Shown here: positions 1 to 8,620 of the stretch, piece by piece | How the letters are laid out: every line of letters begins with the position of its first letter | Numbering within the stretch: the stretch's first letter is position 1 | From: Oceanobacillus piezotolerans | GTDB lineage: Bacteria > Bacillota > Bacilli > Bacillales > Amphibacillaceae | Length of the DNA: 64,000 bases | NCBI RefSeq assembly: GCF_003665065.1 | Contig: NZ_RCHR01000001.1 | Span: 496,001 to 560,000 of the forward strand | Direction of reading: 5' to 3' | Translations under genes and position numbers: made by a program | Notes under the pieces: model-generated | The model's database searches: none | The model's input: only the letters and a program-made list of their open reading frames with translations | Told to the model about the DNA's origin: nothing

Positions 1-1
1 T

Positions 2-460
2 AACTCGAGGGCAGATAACACGATTTACCGTGCGGGAGATCAAGCACCTGATTTTCAACTGCAACAAATAAATGAAAACAATGAATGGGAGACAATTCAA
101 TTAAGTGATTTTAAAGGCAAAGGTGTAATGCTGAACTTCTGGGGAACTTGGTGTAAGCCTTGTGAAGCGGAGATGCCATATATGCAATCTCTATATCCTG
201 AGTACGAAGAGAAAGGTATAGAGATTATTGCTGTTAGTTTAGATAATACCAAACTAGTTGTCGATCGATTTATCGATAAATATGATTTAACTTTTCCTAT
301 ACCACATGATGTAACCGGCGAAGTAAGGGATTTATATAAAATCGGGCCAATACCAAGCTCTATTTTCATTAATCCAGAAGGGGAAATAGAAACGGTTGTT
401 AATGGTGCTTTAACATTAGATAGATTAGAAGGCTATTTACAAGAGATACAACCGAAGTAA
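2..460 (+). CDS. resA: Thiol-disulfide oxidoreductase ResA (5' end outside window)
   Basis: Partial gene: the frame is open from base 2, so the N-terminal membrane anchor is missing and 152 residues are visible. It is a thioredoxin-fold protein. The active site reads W-C-K-P-C at visible residues 50-54, and a GPIPSS segment further on holds the expected cis-proline. In the family, ResA sits outside the membrane and reduces the CXXCH cysteines of apocytochrome c so that ResB-ResC can attach heme. The next gene, resB, starts 29 bases downstream, so this is the 5' part of the res operon. An in-frame ATG at 128 exists, but starting there would remove the beginning of the conserved domain, so it is not the real start. 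Confidence 0.95.
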   Translation, partial: NSRADNTIYRAGDQAPDFQLQQINENNEWETIQLSDFKGKGVMLNFWGTWCKPCEAEMPYMQSLYPEYEEKGIEIIAVSLDNTKLVVDRFIDKYDLTFPIPHDVTGEVRDLYKIGPIPSSIFINPEGEIETVVNGALTLDRLEGYLQEIQPK

Positions 461-489
461 AATACATAAATCTATTGTGAGGGGTAAAC

Positions 490-2133
490 ATGAAAGAAGT
501 TAAATGCGATTGTGGGCATATTAACCCGCATGGTACAGTTCTTTGTGAATCTTGTGGGAAACCGATAGAGGGCAATCAGCATATCGATGGAAATGACAAT
601 CATAAGCTATTGAATATGAGGTATGACGGTACAGCAAGACGTTCACAAACCTATAATAAATCCATCATCGATAAGATATGGAGTTTTTTCTCTTCTGTAA
701 AAGTTGGGGTATGGTTAATTATACTAGCTTTGATTGCGTCTATTATAGGAACGATCTTTCCACAGGAAATGTACATACCAGCAGAAGCACCTAACCGTGA
801 CCCGGCAGTATTTTATGAGGATCAATATGGTATTTTAGGACTGATTTATTACCAACTAGGATTCCACAATTTATATAGTTCTTTATGGTATATGATTCTC
901 ATTGCACTTATTGGAGTTTCTTTAGTTATTTGCAGCTTAGATCGATTTGTTCCACTATATAAAGCATTACGTAATCAAAAGCCGCGGAAGCATAAGTCGT
1001 TTTTATCGAGACAACGCTTGTATAGTGAGTCAGACGCCATTTCGGAAGAAGACTATCAACTTATCAAAAAAAATCTGAAGAAAAATCGCTATAAAATAGT
1101 AGAAGAAAATGGGCATTTATTGGCTGAAAAAGGCAGGTTTTCACGGTGGGGTCCATATGTTAATCATATTGGCCTTATTATTATATTACTAGCCGCTATT
1201 TTACGTAGCATCCCTTTATTCTATATGGATGAATACGTATGGGTTAGAGAAGGGCAGCAAATCGTTATTCCTGGTACAGAAGGACAGTATTATATCGAAA
1301 ATAAAGACTTTATTTTAGAAACACATGATGAAAACGATGAGCGATTTCGTGAAGCAATTATGCAGGAGGGTTCCGTTCCTAGTAATTTCCAAACCGATGT
1401 TGTAGTCTACAAAGCGGAAAAATCAATTCCAGGAGCAAAGCCTGAACTTAATGCAATCTTGGATGATTCTATACAAATGAATGCTCCGGTCAAGTTTGAT
1501 GGATACTCAATATATCAACAAGGCTATCAGCTAAACGAGTTTACTAATATGACTTTTAAATTACATAAAACAGAGGATGCAGAAGAAGAAGCACTTGCTA
1601 CTTTTACAGTTGATTTAACAGAGCCTGAATCACAATATGAATTGGACAATGGTTATCGCGTAATATTGGATCAATATTATCCGGATTATTATTTAGATGA
1701 CAATGGAGAGCCTGCATCTGAGACAAACTTCCCAAGAAATCCAGCGTTTGTTTTTATTGTATATCCTCCAGATAACACTGAACCGGAAGTCAGTTTTCTA
1801 GGGATTGGTAGAAATATAGATGCTACTGGTGCAAACGAATATAAACTAGGAATTTTGGATTTCGAAATGCATGATGTAAGTGGATTAATCGTAAAATACG
1901 ACCGCTCTTTACCATTCTTCGGGATTGGGGCAGCTATCTTTATGATAGGGGTAATACAAGGGATGTATTGGCAGCATCGAAGAGTTTGGTTGAATCGAAA
2001 TGAAAATGGAGTGTTGATGGCCGCTCATACGAATAAAAACTGGTATGGTATTAAAAAAGATATAGAGAAAGCGATTCAGAATACTGATATCAAAATGGTG
2101 GAAGATCAACAGGAATTAGATGAAAAGGGCTGA
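490..2133 (+). CDS. resB: Cytochrome c biogenesis protein ResB
   Basis: 547-residue membrane protein of the ResB/Ccs1 family, half of the System II heme-transport and cytochrome c ligation complex with ResC. The N-terminus carries a small zinc-ribbon-like cluster (CDCGH at residues 7-11, CESCG at 19-23), as in other Bacillus ResB proteins. Membrane segments lie near residues 71-90, 130-150 and 220-240. A large extracytoplasmic domain follows, then a last membrane segment near residue 475. The FPQE motif after the first helix is typical of the family. The start is supported by a GTGAGGGG ribosome binding site. It lies between resA and resC in the usual order. Confidence 0.95.
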   Translation: MKEVKCDCGHINPHGTVLCESCGKPIEGNQHIDGNDNHKLLNMRYDGTARRSQTYNKSIIDKIWSFFSSVKVGVWLIILALIASIIGTIFPQEMYIPAEAPNRDPAVFYEDQYGILGLIYYQLGFHNLYSSLWYMILIALIGVSLVICSLDRFVPLYKALRNQKPRKHKSFLSRQRLYSESDAISEEDYQLIKKNLKKNRYKIVEENGHLLAEKGRFSRWGPYVNHIGLIIILLAAILRSIPLFYMDEYVWVREGQQIVIPGTEGQYYIENKDFILETHDENDERFREAIMQEGSVPSNFQTDVVVYKAEKSIPGAKPELNAILDDSIQMNAPVKFDGYSIYQQGYQLNEFTNMTFKLHKTEDAEEEALATFTVDLTEPESQYELDNGYRVILDQYYPDYYLDDNGEPASETNFPRNPAFVFIVYPPDNTEPEVSFLGIGRNIDATGANEYKLGILDFEMHDVSGLIVKYDRSLPFFGIGAAIFMIGVIQGMYWQHRRVWLNRNENGVLMAAHTNKNWYGIKKDIEKAIQNTDIKMVEDQQELDEKG

Positions 2134-2293
2134 TTTTCTATTCTTTCAGATAGGCAGTTTAAAAGATTCGTAGAGAAGTGGATTTCATCTTGACGTCTTT
2201 ACGTCCTATGTATGTGAAAAACAATCTCATTTGCTAAAAGACAAGCACTTGGTAAGTTTTTCAAATGGTCAAACAAACGAGGAGGATTTGGGA

Positions 2294-3481
2294 ATGGAAT
2301 TACTTAATATTAGTAGTACAGCGCTTTTTATTGCCTTTTTACTCTATTTAATTGCAACACTTTTCTTCGGCGCAACTATTCGGGATAAACGCACAGATAA
2401 TAAAAAGGGAATCGCAGGAAAAGTTGCAATTACATTAACCATTATTGGTTTTATATCTCAATTAGTATATTTTATAACGAGATGGATGGTAACAGGGCAT
2501 GCACCAGTGAGCAACTTATTCGAATTCACTACTTTCCTTGGTATGGCACTTGTACTAGGATTTATCATTTTATACGCATACTATAGATTGAGTTTTTTGG
2601 GTTTATTTGCATTACCAATAGCTATGATTATAATTGCTTATGCAAGTATGTTTCCGACAGAAGTCGCCCCATTAGTACCTTCCTTGCAGAGTAATTGGTT
2701 AACGATTCACGTGACAACCGTGGCAATCGGACAAGGTATCTTAGGGATAAGTTTTGTTGTTGGATTAATGTACTTAATTAAACAAGTTGATCAAACAACT
2801 AGAAATAAGAAGAATACTTGGTTAGAAATTGTTCTTTATATATTATTTTTATTCATTGGATTTATAGTTATTACAAGTTCATTTAATTTTGCTAATTACC
2901 GTGCAGAATTTGAATATCCTTTAGGCAATCAAATTGCTACAACTGAATATCACTTGCCAGCTATAGCTGGACCGAATGAAGGTGTTTTATTAACAGATGG
3001 TGCCTTCAGTCCTTTATTTGAAACGCCAGCATGGTTTCAAGGTGAGGATGCTGGAAGCAAGTTTAATACGTTAATCTGGTCTATACTTGCTGGTACTGTA
3101 TTATATGGCATTGTTCGCTTGATAATAAGGAAGAGAATTGGAGCTGCTCTACAACCATTACTTCGGAATGTAAAAGCTGATTTATTAGATGAAATCGAGT
3201 ATCGATCTGTAGCGATTGGTTTCCCGGTATTTACCTTGGGAGGATTAATATTTGCTTCGATCTGGGCGGAAATCGCTTGGGGAAGGTTTTGGGGTTGGGA
3301 CCCTAAAGAAGTGTGGGCACTCATTACCTGGTTCTTCTATGCTGCATATTTACATTTGAGATTATCCCGCGGATGGCATGGAGAGAAATCTGCATGGTTA
3401 GCGGTAATCGGATTTGGAATTATTATGTTTAATTTAATTGTGGTAAATCTTGTTCTAGCAGGATTACACTCATATGCTTAG
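2294..3481 (+). CDS. resC: Cytochrome c biogenesis protein ResC
   Basis: Multi-pass membrane protein of 395 residues, CcsA/ResC family, partner of ResB in carrying heme across the membrane. The C-terminal half carries the tryptophan-rich heme-handling motif [18 protein letters not shown], with conserved histidines nearby ([16 protein letters not shown]). The frame is open further upstream to a TTG at 2231. ATG 2294 is chosen because GAGGAGG lies 8 bases before it and the membrane-spanning part begins right after. The 160-base gap from resB contains a small GACGT-N4-ACGTC palindrome (2192-2205) of unknown meaning. A terminator follows the gene. Confidence 0.93.
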   Translation: MELLNISSTALFIAFLLYLIATLFFGATIRDKRTDNKKGIAGKVAITLTIIGFISQLVYFITRWMVTGHAPVSNLFEFTTFLGMALVLGFIILYAYYRLSFLGLFALPIAMIIIAYASMFPTEVAPLVPSLQSNWLTIHVTTVAIGQGILGISFVVGLMYLIKQVDQTTRNKKNTWLEIVLYILFLFIGFIVITSSFNFANYRAEFEYPLGNQIATTEYHLPAIAGPNEGVLLTDGAFSPLFETPAWFQGEDAGSKFNTLIWSILAGTVLYGIVRLIIRKRIGAALQPLLRNVKADLLDEIEYRSVAIGFPVFTLGGLIFASIWAEIAWGRFWGWDPKEVWALITWFFYAAYLHLRLSRGWHGEKSAWLAVIGFGIIMFNLIVVNLVLAGLHSYA

Positions 3482-3490
3482 TATTTTAAT

Positions 3491-3525
3491 GAAACGGGAT
3501 ATCTTATATATGGTATCTCGTTTTA
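3491..3525 (+). terminator. Intrinsic terminator after resC
   Basis: The stem AAACGGGATA / TATCTCGTTT has one G-T wobble and is followed by a short T-run. It separates resABC from resDE. Confidence 0.6.
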
Positions 3526-3595
3526 ATATAATGTAGTCAGTCAGGATCCTCCGACTATAATGATGCATAGGCATTTAAAAGACAGGAAGAATTGA

Positions 3596-3645
3596 CTTGA
3601 ATGTTTTTTGTTAAAGATTAGTTAGGTATAAAGTTAACATTCAAG
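3596..3645. promoter_or_regulatory. 10-bp inverted repeat in the resC-resD gap
   Basis: CTTGAATGTT (3596-3605) and AACATTCAAG (3636-3645) are exact inverted copies, 30 bases apart. A TATAAA sequence (3627-3632) that could be a -10 element lies between them. The gap follows a terminator, so resDE probably has its own promoter here. Whether the repeat is an operator or an mRNA hairpin cannot be told from sequence. Confidence 0.4.
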
Positions 3646-3759
3646 ACCTAATATAAGTACACATATTCAGGGAGGAGATGCAGAAGATGCATTACTTATA
3701 CATTTGAAGGTTTTTCAGTTATAATTGCTGTAATTGATTGTTGAATTAGGGGGATTCTC

Positions 3760-4476
3760 ATGGAACAAGAAACTAGAATATTAGTTGTAGACGATGAAGA
3801 AAGAATTAGAAGATTAATTCGCATGTATTTAGAGCGAGAAGACTATATTGTGGAAGAAGCAGAGAATGGGAAAGAAGCACTGGATAAGGCTTTGGCGACC
3901 GATTATGATGTTATTGTATTAGATATAATGATGCCAGAAATGGATGGTATCGAGGTATGTCAGGCACTAAGAAAAGAAAAAACAACCCCTGTTATTATGT
4001 TAACAGCAAAAGGTGAAGAAGCGAACCGAGTACAAGGGTTTGAGGTAGGAGCCGATGATTATATCGTCAAGCCGTTCAGTCCTAGAGAAGCGGTATTACG
4101 GGTAAAAGCTATACTCCGCAGAGTAACTCAAACATCTTATAACGATCAGGATACGGCATCTAAAAATATTCTTGTTTTTCCTCATATTACAATTGACAAT
4201 GATGCGCATCGTGTTACGGCGGATGGGGAGGAAGTGAGTCTTACTCCTAAAGAGTATGAATTACTTTGCTTCTTGGCTAAGTCACCGGATAAGGTTTTTA
4301 ACCGAGAACACCTTTTGAAAGAAGTATGGCAATACGAATTTTTTGGTGACCTGCGTACAGTAGATACACATGTGAAAAGATTAAGAGAAAAATTGAGCAA
4401 AGTATCCAAAGAAGCCGCGAAGATGATTGTAACGGTTTGGGGTGTCGGCTACAAGTTTGAGGTAGATGATAAGTAA
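3760..4476 (+). CDS. resD: Response regulator ResD
   Basis: 238-residue OmpR/PhoB-type response regulator. The receiver domain (about residues 5-120) shows the acidic pair D11-D12, the phosphorylation site D55 in VIVLDIMMPEMDG and the conserved lysine in YIVKPF. A winged-helix DNA-binding domain follows (about 145-235, with LTPKEYELLCFL and TVDTHVKRLREKL). In Bacillus, ResD activates respiratory and anaerobic genes, including resA and ctaA. The stop overlaps the ATG of resE by one base (TAATG), so the two are translationally coupled. The start has a GGGGG ribosome binding site. Confidence 0.95.
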   Translation: MEQETRILVVDDEERIRRLIRMYLEREDYIVEEAENGKEALDKALATDYDVIVLDIMMPEMDGIEVCQALRKEKTTPVIMLTAKGEEANRVQGFEVGADDYIVKPFSPREAVLRVKAILRRVTQTSYNDQDTASKNILVFPHITIDNDAHRVTADGEEVSLTPKEYELLCFLAKSPDKVFNREHLLKEVWQYEFFGDLRTVDTHVKRLREKLSKVSKEAAKMIVTVWGVGYKFEVDDK

Positions 4477-6242
4477 TGTTCTGGCGAAGTGTAGTAGGTA
4501 AACTTGCGGTTACAATTATTTTTTTAGTTTGCTTTGTATTATTTATCCTTTCCATTTTCTTATTGCAATTCTTTGAGAATTTACATATTGATAACGCTGA
4601 GAATGATATGATGCAAATGGCGACTAAGATATCATATCTGGTTGATCAACAAGAAGATCATGCATTCATTGAAGAAACGACTGAGTTGATTAAAGACCCG
4701 TCCAGCCGCATTGCTATCATCTATCCTAATGGTGAAATGTGGGTATCCGGAACAGCTGATGAATCACTTCAAGCTTTTCAAAAAAGCTGGCTGCAAAATA
4801 GTGATGATTTGACAGAAGTACTCACTGAAGATCAGCAAGTAAAGAAGGAGATTATTCTTCCTGATAGTGACGTCGAAGTTATCATGGTTGGAACGCCTAT
4901 ATTGAATAATGGTGGTGTATTTGTTTACCATTCGTTAGACATGATTGATCAAACAAGAACGGAAACAAGTAAAATTATCTTTCTTGCTGCAGGGGTCGCT
5001 ATTATTCTAACTACTTTTTTTGCAGTGTTTCTCTCTACACGTATCACTTCTCCATTAATTAAAATGCGAGAGGCTGCTCATGAGCTAACAAAAGGTGAAT
5101 TTAATACGAAAGTGCCAATTCTTACACATGATGAAATTGGGGACTTAGCTATTGAATTTAACCGAATGGGTAGGCAATTGAAATTCCATATAAATGCATT
5201 ACGTCAAGAGAAAGAACAATTCTCCAGTATTGTAAGTTCTATGGCAGATGGAGTTGTTACGCTTAACCGAAATGGTGATATGATTGTTACAAATCCACCA
5301 GCTGAGAAGTTTATTGAAGATTGGTATTTTGAACACAATATGACAATAAATTCGAATAACCCTAAGTTACCTCACGAATTACACGAGGTCCTGCAAGAAG
5401 TTATTGGTGGAGAGAAGAAAGTATTGAAAGAAATTATAATTCAAGGCAGGAACTATGTAATGCTCATGACCCCTTTATATGATGGCACTCATGTACGTGG
5501 AGCAGTTGCGGTTATTAGAGATATGACAGAAGAACGAAGATTGGATAAATTACGGAAAGATTTTATTGCAAATGTTTCTCATGAACTACGTACACCGATT
5601 TCTATGTTACAAGGTTATAGCGAGGCCATAGTTGACGATATTGCAGAAAGCAAAGAGGAAAAGAATGAATTAGCAAAAATCATTCATGAAGAATCCTTAA
5701 GGATGGGCAGATTAGTTAATGATTTGCTTGATTTGGCTAGAATGGAAGCAGGACATATTCAACTTAATAGGGAAATAGTAGAAATGGACAGTTATGCCGA
5801 AAGAATTCTTCGCAAATTTCAAGGCATCGCAAATGATAGTCATATTAAATTAACAATTGATAAACAAATAGAAGTTGAAACAGCTCATATCGATATAGAT
5901 AAGGTAGAACAAGTTTTAACAAATTTGATTGACAATGCATTGCGACATACAAGTGAATTTGGATATGTACATGTATCACTTAAAAATACTAAAAAAGAGT
6001 TGTTAGTTTCCGTAGAGGATAATGGTAGTGGTATTCCTGAGGAAGACTTACCATTCGTATTTGAGCGATTTTATAAGGCTGATAAATCGAGAACAAGAAA
6101 CGCCAAAAAGAAAGGAACTGGTTTAGGACTAGCTATTGCGAAAAATATAGTAAGTGCGCACAATGGCACCATTAATGTGAAAAGTAAATTAAATCAAGGT
6201 ACGACATTTACTTTTAGAATCCCTAACCAAACAATGAATTAG
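4476..6242 (+). CDS. resE: Sensor histidine kinase ResE
   Basis: 588-residue membrane sensor kinase paired with ResD. Order of parts: membrane helix (about 8-30), extracytoplasmic sensor region, second helix (about 165-185), HAMP linker (STRITSPLIKMREAAHEL), PAS-like domain (about 245-360), then the HisKA box FIANVSHELRTPISML with phospho-acceptor histidine near residue 369. The ATPase domain shows its N box (LTNLIDNALRHT), G1 (VEDNGSGI), F box and G2 (GTGLGLAIAK). In B. subtilis it responds to oxygen limitation and nitric oxide. It overlaps resD by one base and is followed by a stem-loop. Confidence 0.95.
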   Translation: MFWRSVVGKLAVTIIFLVCFVLFILSIFLLQFFENLHIDNAENDMMQMATKISYLVDQQEDHAFIEETTELIKDPSSRIAIIYPNGEMWVSGTADESLQAFQKSWLQNSDDLTEVLTEDQQVKKEIILPDSDVEVIMVGTPILNNGGVFVYHSLDMIDQTRTETSKIIFLAAGVAIILTTFFAVFLSTRITSPLIKMREAAHELTKGEFNTKVPILTHDEIGDLAIEFNRMGRQLKFHINALRQEKEQFSSIVSSMADGVVTLNRNGDMIVTNPPAEKFIEDWYFEHNMTINSNNPKLPHELHEVLQEVIGGEKKVLKEIIIQGRNYVMLMTPLYDGTHVRGAVAVIRDMTEERRLDKLRKDFIANVSHELRTPISMLQGYSEAIVDDIAESKEEKNELAKIIHEESLRMGRLVNDLLDLARMEAGHIQLNREIVEMDSYAERILRKFQGIANDSHIKLTIDKQIEVETAHIDIDKVEQVLTNLIDNALRHTSEFGYVHVSLKNTKKELLVSVEDNGSGIPEEDLPFVFERFYKADKSRTRNAKKKGTGLGLAIAKNIVSAHNGTINVKSKLNQGTTFTFRIPNQTMN

Positions 6243-6270
6243 AGTCACTAGATAAAGCTTCGTTTAATTT

Positions 6271-6316
6271 TAGCTAACTCTCTCTAAATACGAAGAGTTA
6301 GCTATTCTTATCTTAA
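6271..6316 (+). terminator. Stem-loop after resE
   Basis: TAGCTAACTCT (6271-6281) and AGAGTTAGCTA (6294-6304) form an 11-bp perfect stem. The following T-run is interrupted (TTCTTATCTT), so termination may be partial. Confidence 0.6.
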
Positions 6317-6336
6317 AAATAAAGGACGTGTTCTCA

Positions 6337-6762
6337 GTGAAGAAATTATTATTATTCTTGTTTATTATTATATTAAGTATCCTTGTTGCATGTACGGAAG
6401 ACAACAAGGATACAGAAAGTAATATTCGAGTAACAACAACAGATACCTCAAGTGGGGATGAGGTAGAAAGTGGACATGCTAGAATTACGATATCACTTTA
6501 TGATGGTGAGCAGTATCTGTCAGAACTCGAAGTCCCAATAGAGGACGGTACGTTATTATTAGATGTCATGGAAGAAAATTTCTATATTGAAACAAATGAT
6601 AATGAAACCGAGATTACTTCAATTGAGAGAATGGCTGAAAGCGAAGAAGAGAAAACCAACTGGACATATACCGTAAATGGAGAAACTCCTTCTGTTACGG
6701 TAGATGAATATGAATTATCTTCTGGAGATAAGATTATCTTTGATTTAAAAGAGTTAAAATAA
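6337..6762 (+). CDS. Lipoprotein with a DUF4430-like domain
   Basis: 141-residue secreted lipoprotein. It has a lysine start, a hydrophobic run and the lipobox LVAC, after which the mature protein is very acidic. The mature part resembles the DUF4430 / transcobalamin C-terminal-like fold: a YDGEQYLSELEVPIEDGTLLLDVM segment followed by WTYTVNGETPSV. GTG 6337 is chosen because AAAGGA lies 10 bases before it, whereas GTG 6328 sits on top of that site. No counterpart stands here between resE and sigX in B. subtilis. The ligand is unknown. The family call is from memory of its pattern. Confidence 0.6.
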   Translation: MKKLLLFLFIIILSILVACTEDNKDTESNIRVTTTDTSSGDEVESGHARITISLYDGEQYLSELEVPIEDGTLLLDVMEENFYIETNDNETEITSIERMAESEEEKTNWTYTVNGETPSVTVDEYELSSGDKIIFDLKELK

Positions 6763-6789
6763 GTTTATAATGGTAATTATTCAATCCAT

Positions 6790-6815
6790 TGTAACCATTT
6801 ATAGTATAAAACGAC
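6790..6815 (+). promoter_or_regulatory. SigX-type ECF promoter of sigX-rsiX
   Basis: TGTAAC (6790-6795), a 16-base spacer, then CGAC (6812-6815). This matches the known SigX/ECF consensus (TGTAAC and CGAC). It lies 24 bases before the sigX start codon, which fits autoregulation of sigX as in B. subtilis. Confidence 0.85.
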
Positions 6816-6839
6816 AAATATGGTGACCGGAGGATCGTT

Positions 6840-7373
6840 ATGGAGCCCGTCTTTGATCAATTTTATGAAAAATACCATCAAGACTTATTTCAATTTGTAT
6901 TTTATATGGTAAAGGATAGAGAGGTAACAGAAGACCTCGTTCAGGAAATTTATATAAAGGTATTAAAATCATATTCTTCTTTTAAGGGAGAAAGCAGTGA
7001 AAAGACGTGGTTATTCTCTATAGCTAGACATGTAACATTTGATTATTTTCGTTCACAGAAAAGAAAAAGAAATAGAATCATGGACTTTTTTGATTGGGGA
7101 GAGAAAGGCGAATCAATCCCCGATCAAAATGCAAAACCTGAGGAACTAGCGATACAATCGGATGAACTCAGAAGAATTTATCAATTGTTGGATAAATGTA
7201 CGGTTGATCAAAAGAGTGTTTTAATATTACGTTTTATTCAATCCTTCTCAGTTCAAGAAACGGCTAAAATATTAAACTTTAGTGTTAGTAAAGTAAAAAC
7301 CACACAACATCGAGGTTTAAAAGCTTTAAGGAAGCATTTAGATGAGATGGATCAGAAAGGAACGGAAAAATAA
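6840..7373 (+). CDS. sigX: ECF RNA polymerase sigma factor SigX
   Basis: 177-residue extracytoplasmic-function sigma factor. Region 2 (about 20-75) contains DLVQEIYIKVLKS and the -10 recognition helix. Region 4 (about 115-165) contains the helix-turn-helix VQETAKILNFSVSKVKTTQHR. In B. subtilis SigX controls genes that change cell-surface charge and gives resistance to cationic peptides. The gene follows resE and precedes its anti-sigma gene, as in B. subtilis. GGAGGATC lies before the ATG, and the stop overlaps the rsiX start. The promoter upstream fits its own recognition sequence. Confidence 0.93.
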   Translation: MEPVFDQFYEKYHQDLFQFVFYMVKDREVTEDLVQEIYIKVLKSYSSFKGESSEKTWLFSIARHVTFDYFRSQKRKRNRIMDFFDWGEKGESIPDQNAKPEELAIQSDELRRIYQLLDKCTVDQKSVLILRFIQSFSVQETAKILNFSVSKVKTTQHRGLKALRKHLDEMDQKGTEK

Positions 7374-8551
7374 TGAAAAAAGAGGATTGGAAAGACAAGG
7401 AAATTAGGAAGTTACTTCAAGAAATGCCAAAAGTAACAGATGAAATTCCGAAAGTAATATTGTATGAGCAAATCTCCAAAAAATTAACCGATGATAAACC
7501 AGCAAAAAATCAAAAAATAAAGTTAATCCCCGTTTTTACTACATTAGTGGCTATCTTTCTATTGAGTGTTATTCCCTTCTTGATAAATGATAGGAATCAG
7601 ATTGCGAACAATTATGCTCTTGACTACAAAGATATGGAAAATACCAATGAATCAACGGAGATTATGATAAGTGAAGATTCATTAGAAAAGTCAGGAGAAG
7701 AGAGCACAATAGCAGACTATCATGATTCGACAGAATTAGAAATGGGTGACTTAGAGACAATAAAAGATTCAAATGTTGTTCATTCTGTGGGTAACGATTC
7801 AAGTATTGTCTTTGCTGCTGTTGCTGATAAGCAATTCCAATATGTAATACCAGTCTCTTTTATTGTTCCTAATAAAAATAGTTTAAATGAAAATTATAAG
7901 CAATTAGACAATTATATGAAGGAAGAAGGCTTTTCATCTGAATATTTATTCGAGGGCGCTTCTTATGAAATAGAGCCTGAGAATAAAGAAGTGAAAATTC
8001 AATTACCTACAAATTTTTCCATAGATAGCTCTGCAGAAGCCAATTTATTTAAAGATATCATTCAAACGATGTTTTCCCCATATGGAATAGAGAAAGCTGT
8101 TCTGATTTCAGAAGGAGAAGAACCAATAGATTTAGGTCCTATTGGTCAAATAAATGAGTTACGCATTCAAGAGAGCAATAAAGCTAGTTACAAATTATAT
8201 AATAGTGAATACCTTGTACCTGTGCCTCATCAACTGGAAAACAACATTAGTGACGCTATCATGGAAATGAAAAACAGTGAAGAAGCATTCAATCTCACTA
8301 AGACGATTCCTGATTCTATTCATTTTTCTGTTGAATCATTTGATTCAGAGCTCGATTTGTTCTATACAGGGGACTCAGTAATAGAAGAAACAGAAGAATC
8401 AATTACGATGATTGAGGCAATTTTAATGACTGCCAAAAGCTATGGATTTGAAACGGTCAGATTTAATGAGATGGGGATTGATGCGATTGGTCATTATAAT
8501 ATGAATGAACCAATCCAAGTTCCGACTGCTGTCAATCCAATAGTCAAATAA
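7373..8551 (+). CDS. rsiX: Anti-sigma-X factor RsiX
   Basis: 392-residue protein with a cytoplasmic N-terminal part (about 1-55), one membrane helix (about 57-77, LIPVFTTLVAIFLLSVIPFL) and a large acidic outer domain. This is the layout of RsiX, which holds SigX at the membrane. Its start overlaps the sigX stop by one base (TAATG), so synthesis is coupled one to one. The outer domain has several paired-repeat-like stretches but no enzyme motif I recognise. The identification leans on position after sigX plus topology, and the extracellular part diverges fast. A terminator follows. Confidence 0.85.
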   Translation: MKKEDWKDKEIRKLLQEMPKVTDEIPKVILYEQISKKLTDDKPAKNQKIKLIPVFTTLVAIFLLSVIPFLINDRNQIANNYALDYKDMENTNESTEIMISEDSLEKSGEESTIADYHDSTELEMGDLETIKDSNVVHSVGNDSSIVFAAVADKQFQYVIPVSFIVPNKNSLNENYKQLDNYMKEEGFSSEYLFEGASYEIEPENKEVKIQLPTNFSIDSSAEANLFKDIIQTMFSPYGIEKAVLISEGEEPIDLGPIGQINELRIQESNKASYKLYNSEYLVPVPHQLENNISDAIMEMKNSEEAFNLTKTIPDSIHFSVESFDSELDLFYTGDSVIEETEESITMIEAILMTAKSYGFETVRFNEMGIDAIGHYNMNEPIQVPTAVNPIVK

Positions 8552-8560
8552 AAGAAAAGA

Positions 8561-8599
8561 AGGTGTCCTAACAACTACCCTTTGGTGACACCCTTTTTT
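8561..8599 (+). terminator. Intrinsic terminator after rsiX
   Basis: GGTGTC / GACACC stem followed by CTTTTTT. It ends the sigX-rsiX transcript just before the palindromic repeat. Confidence 0.75.
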
Positions 8600-8620
8600 G
8601 TTTGCTTTTTAGATAGACTG

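Noticed and set aside
3611-3639. PhoP box repeats upstream of resD
   Set aside because: TTAAAG, TTAGGT and TTAACA recur at 11-12 base steps, but only one resembles the TTAACA consensus well.
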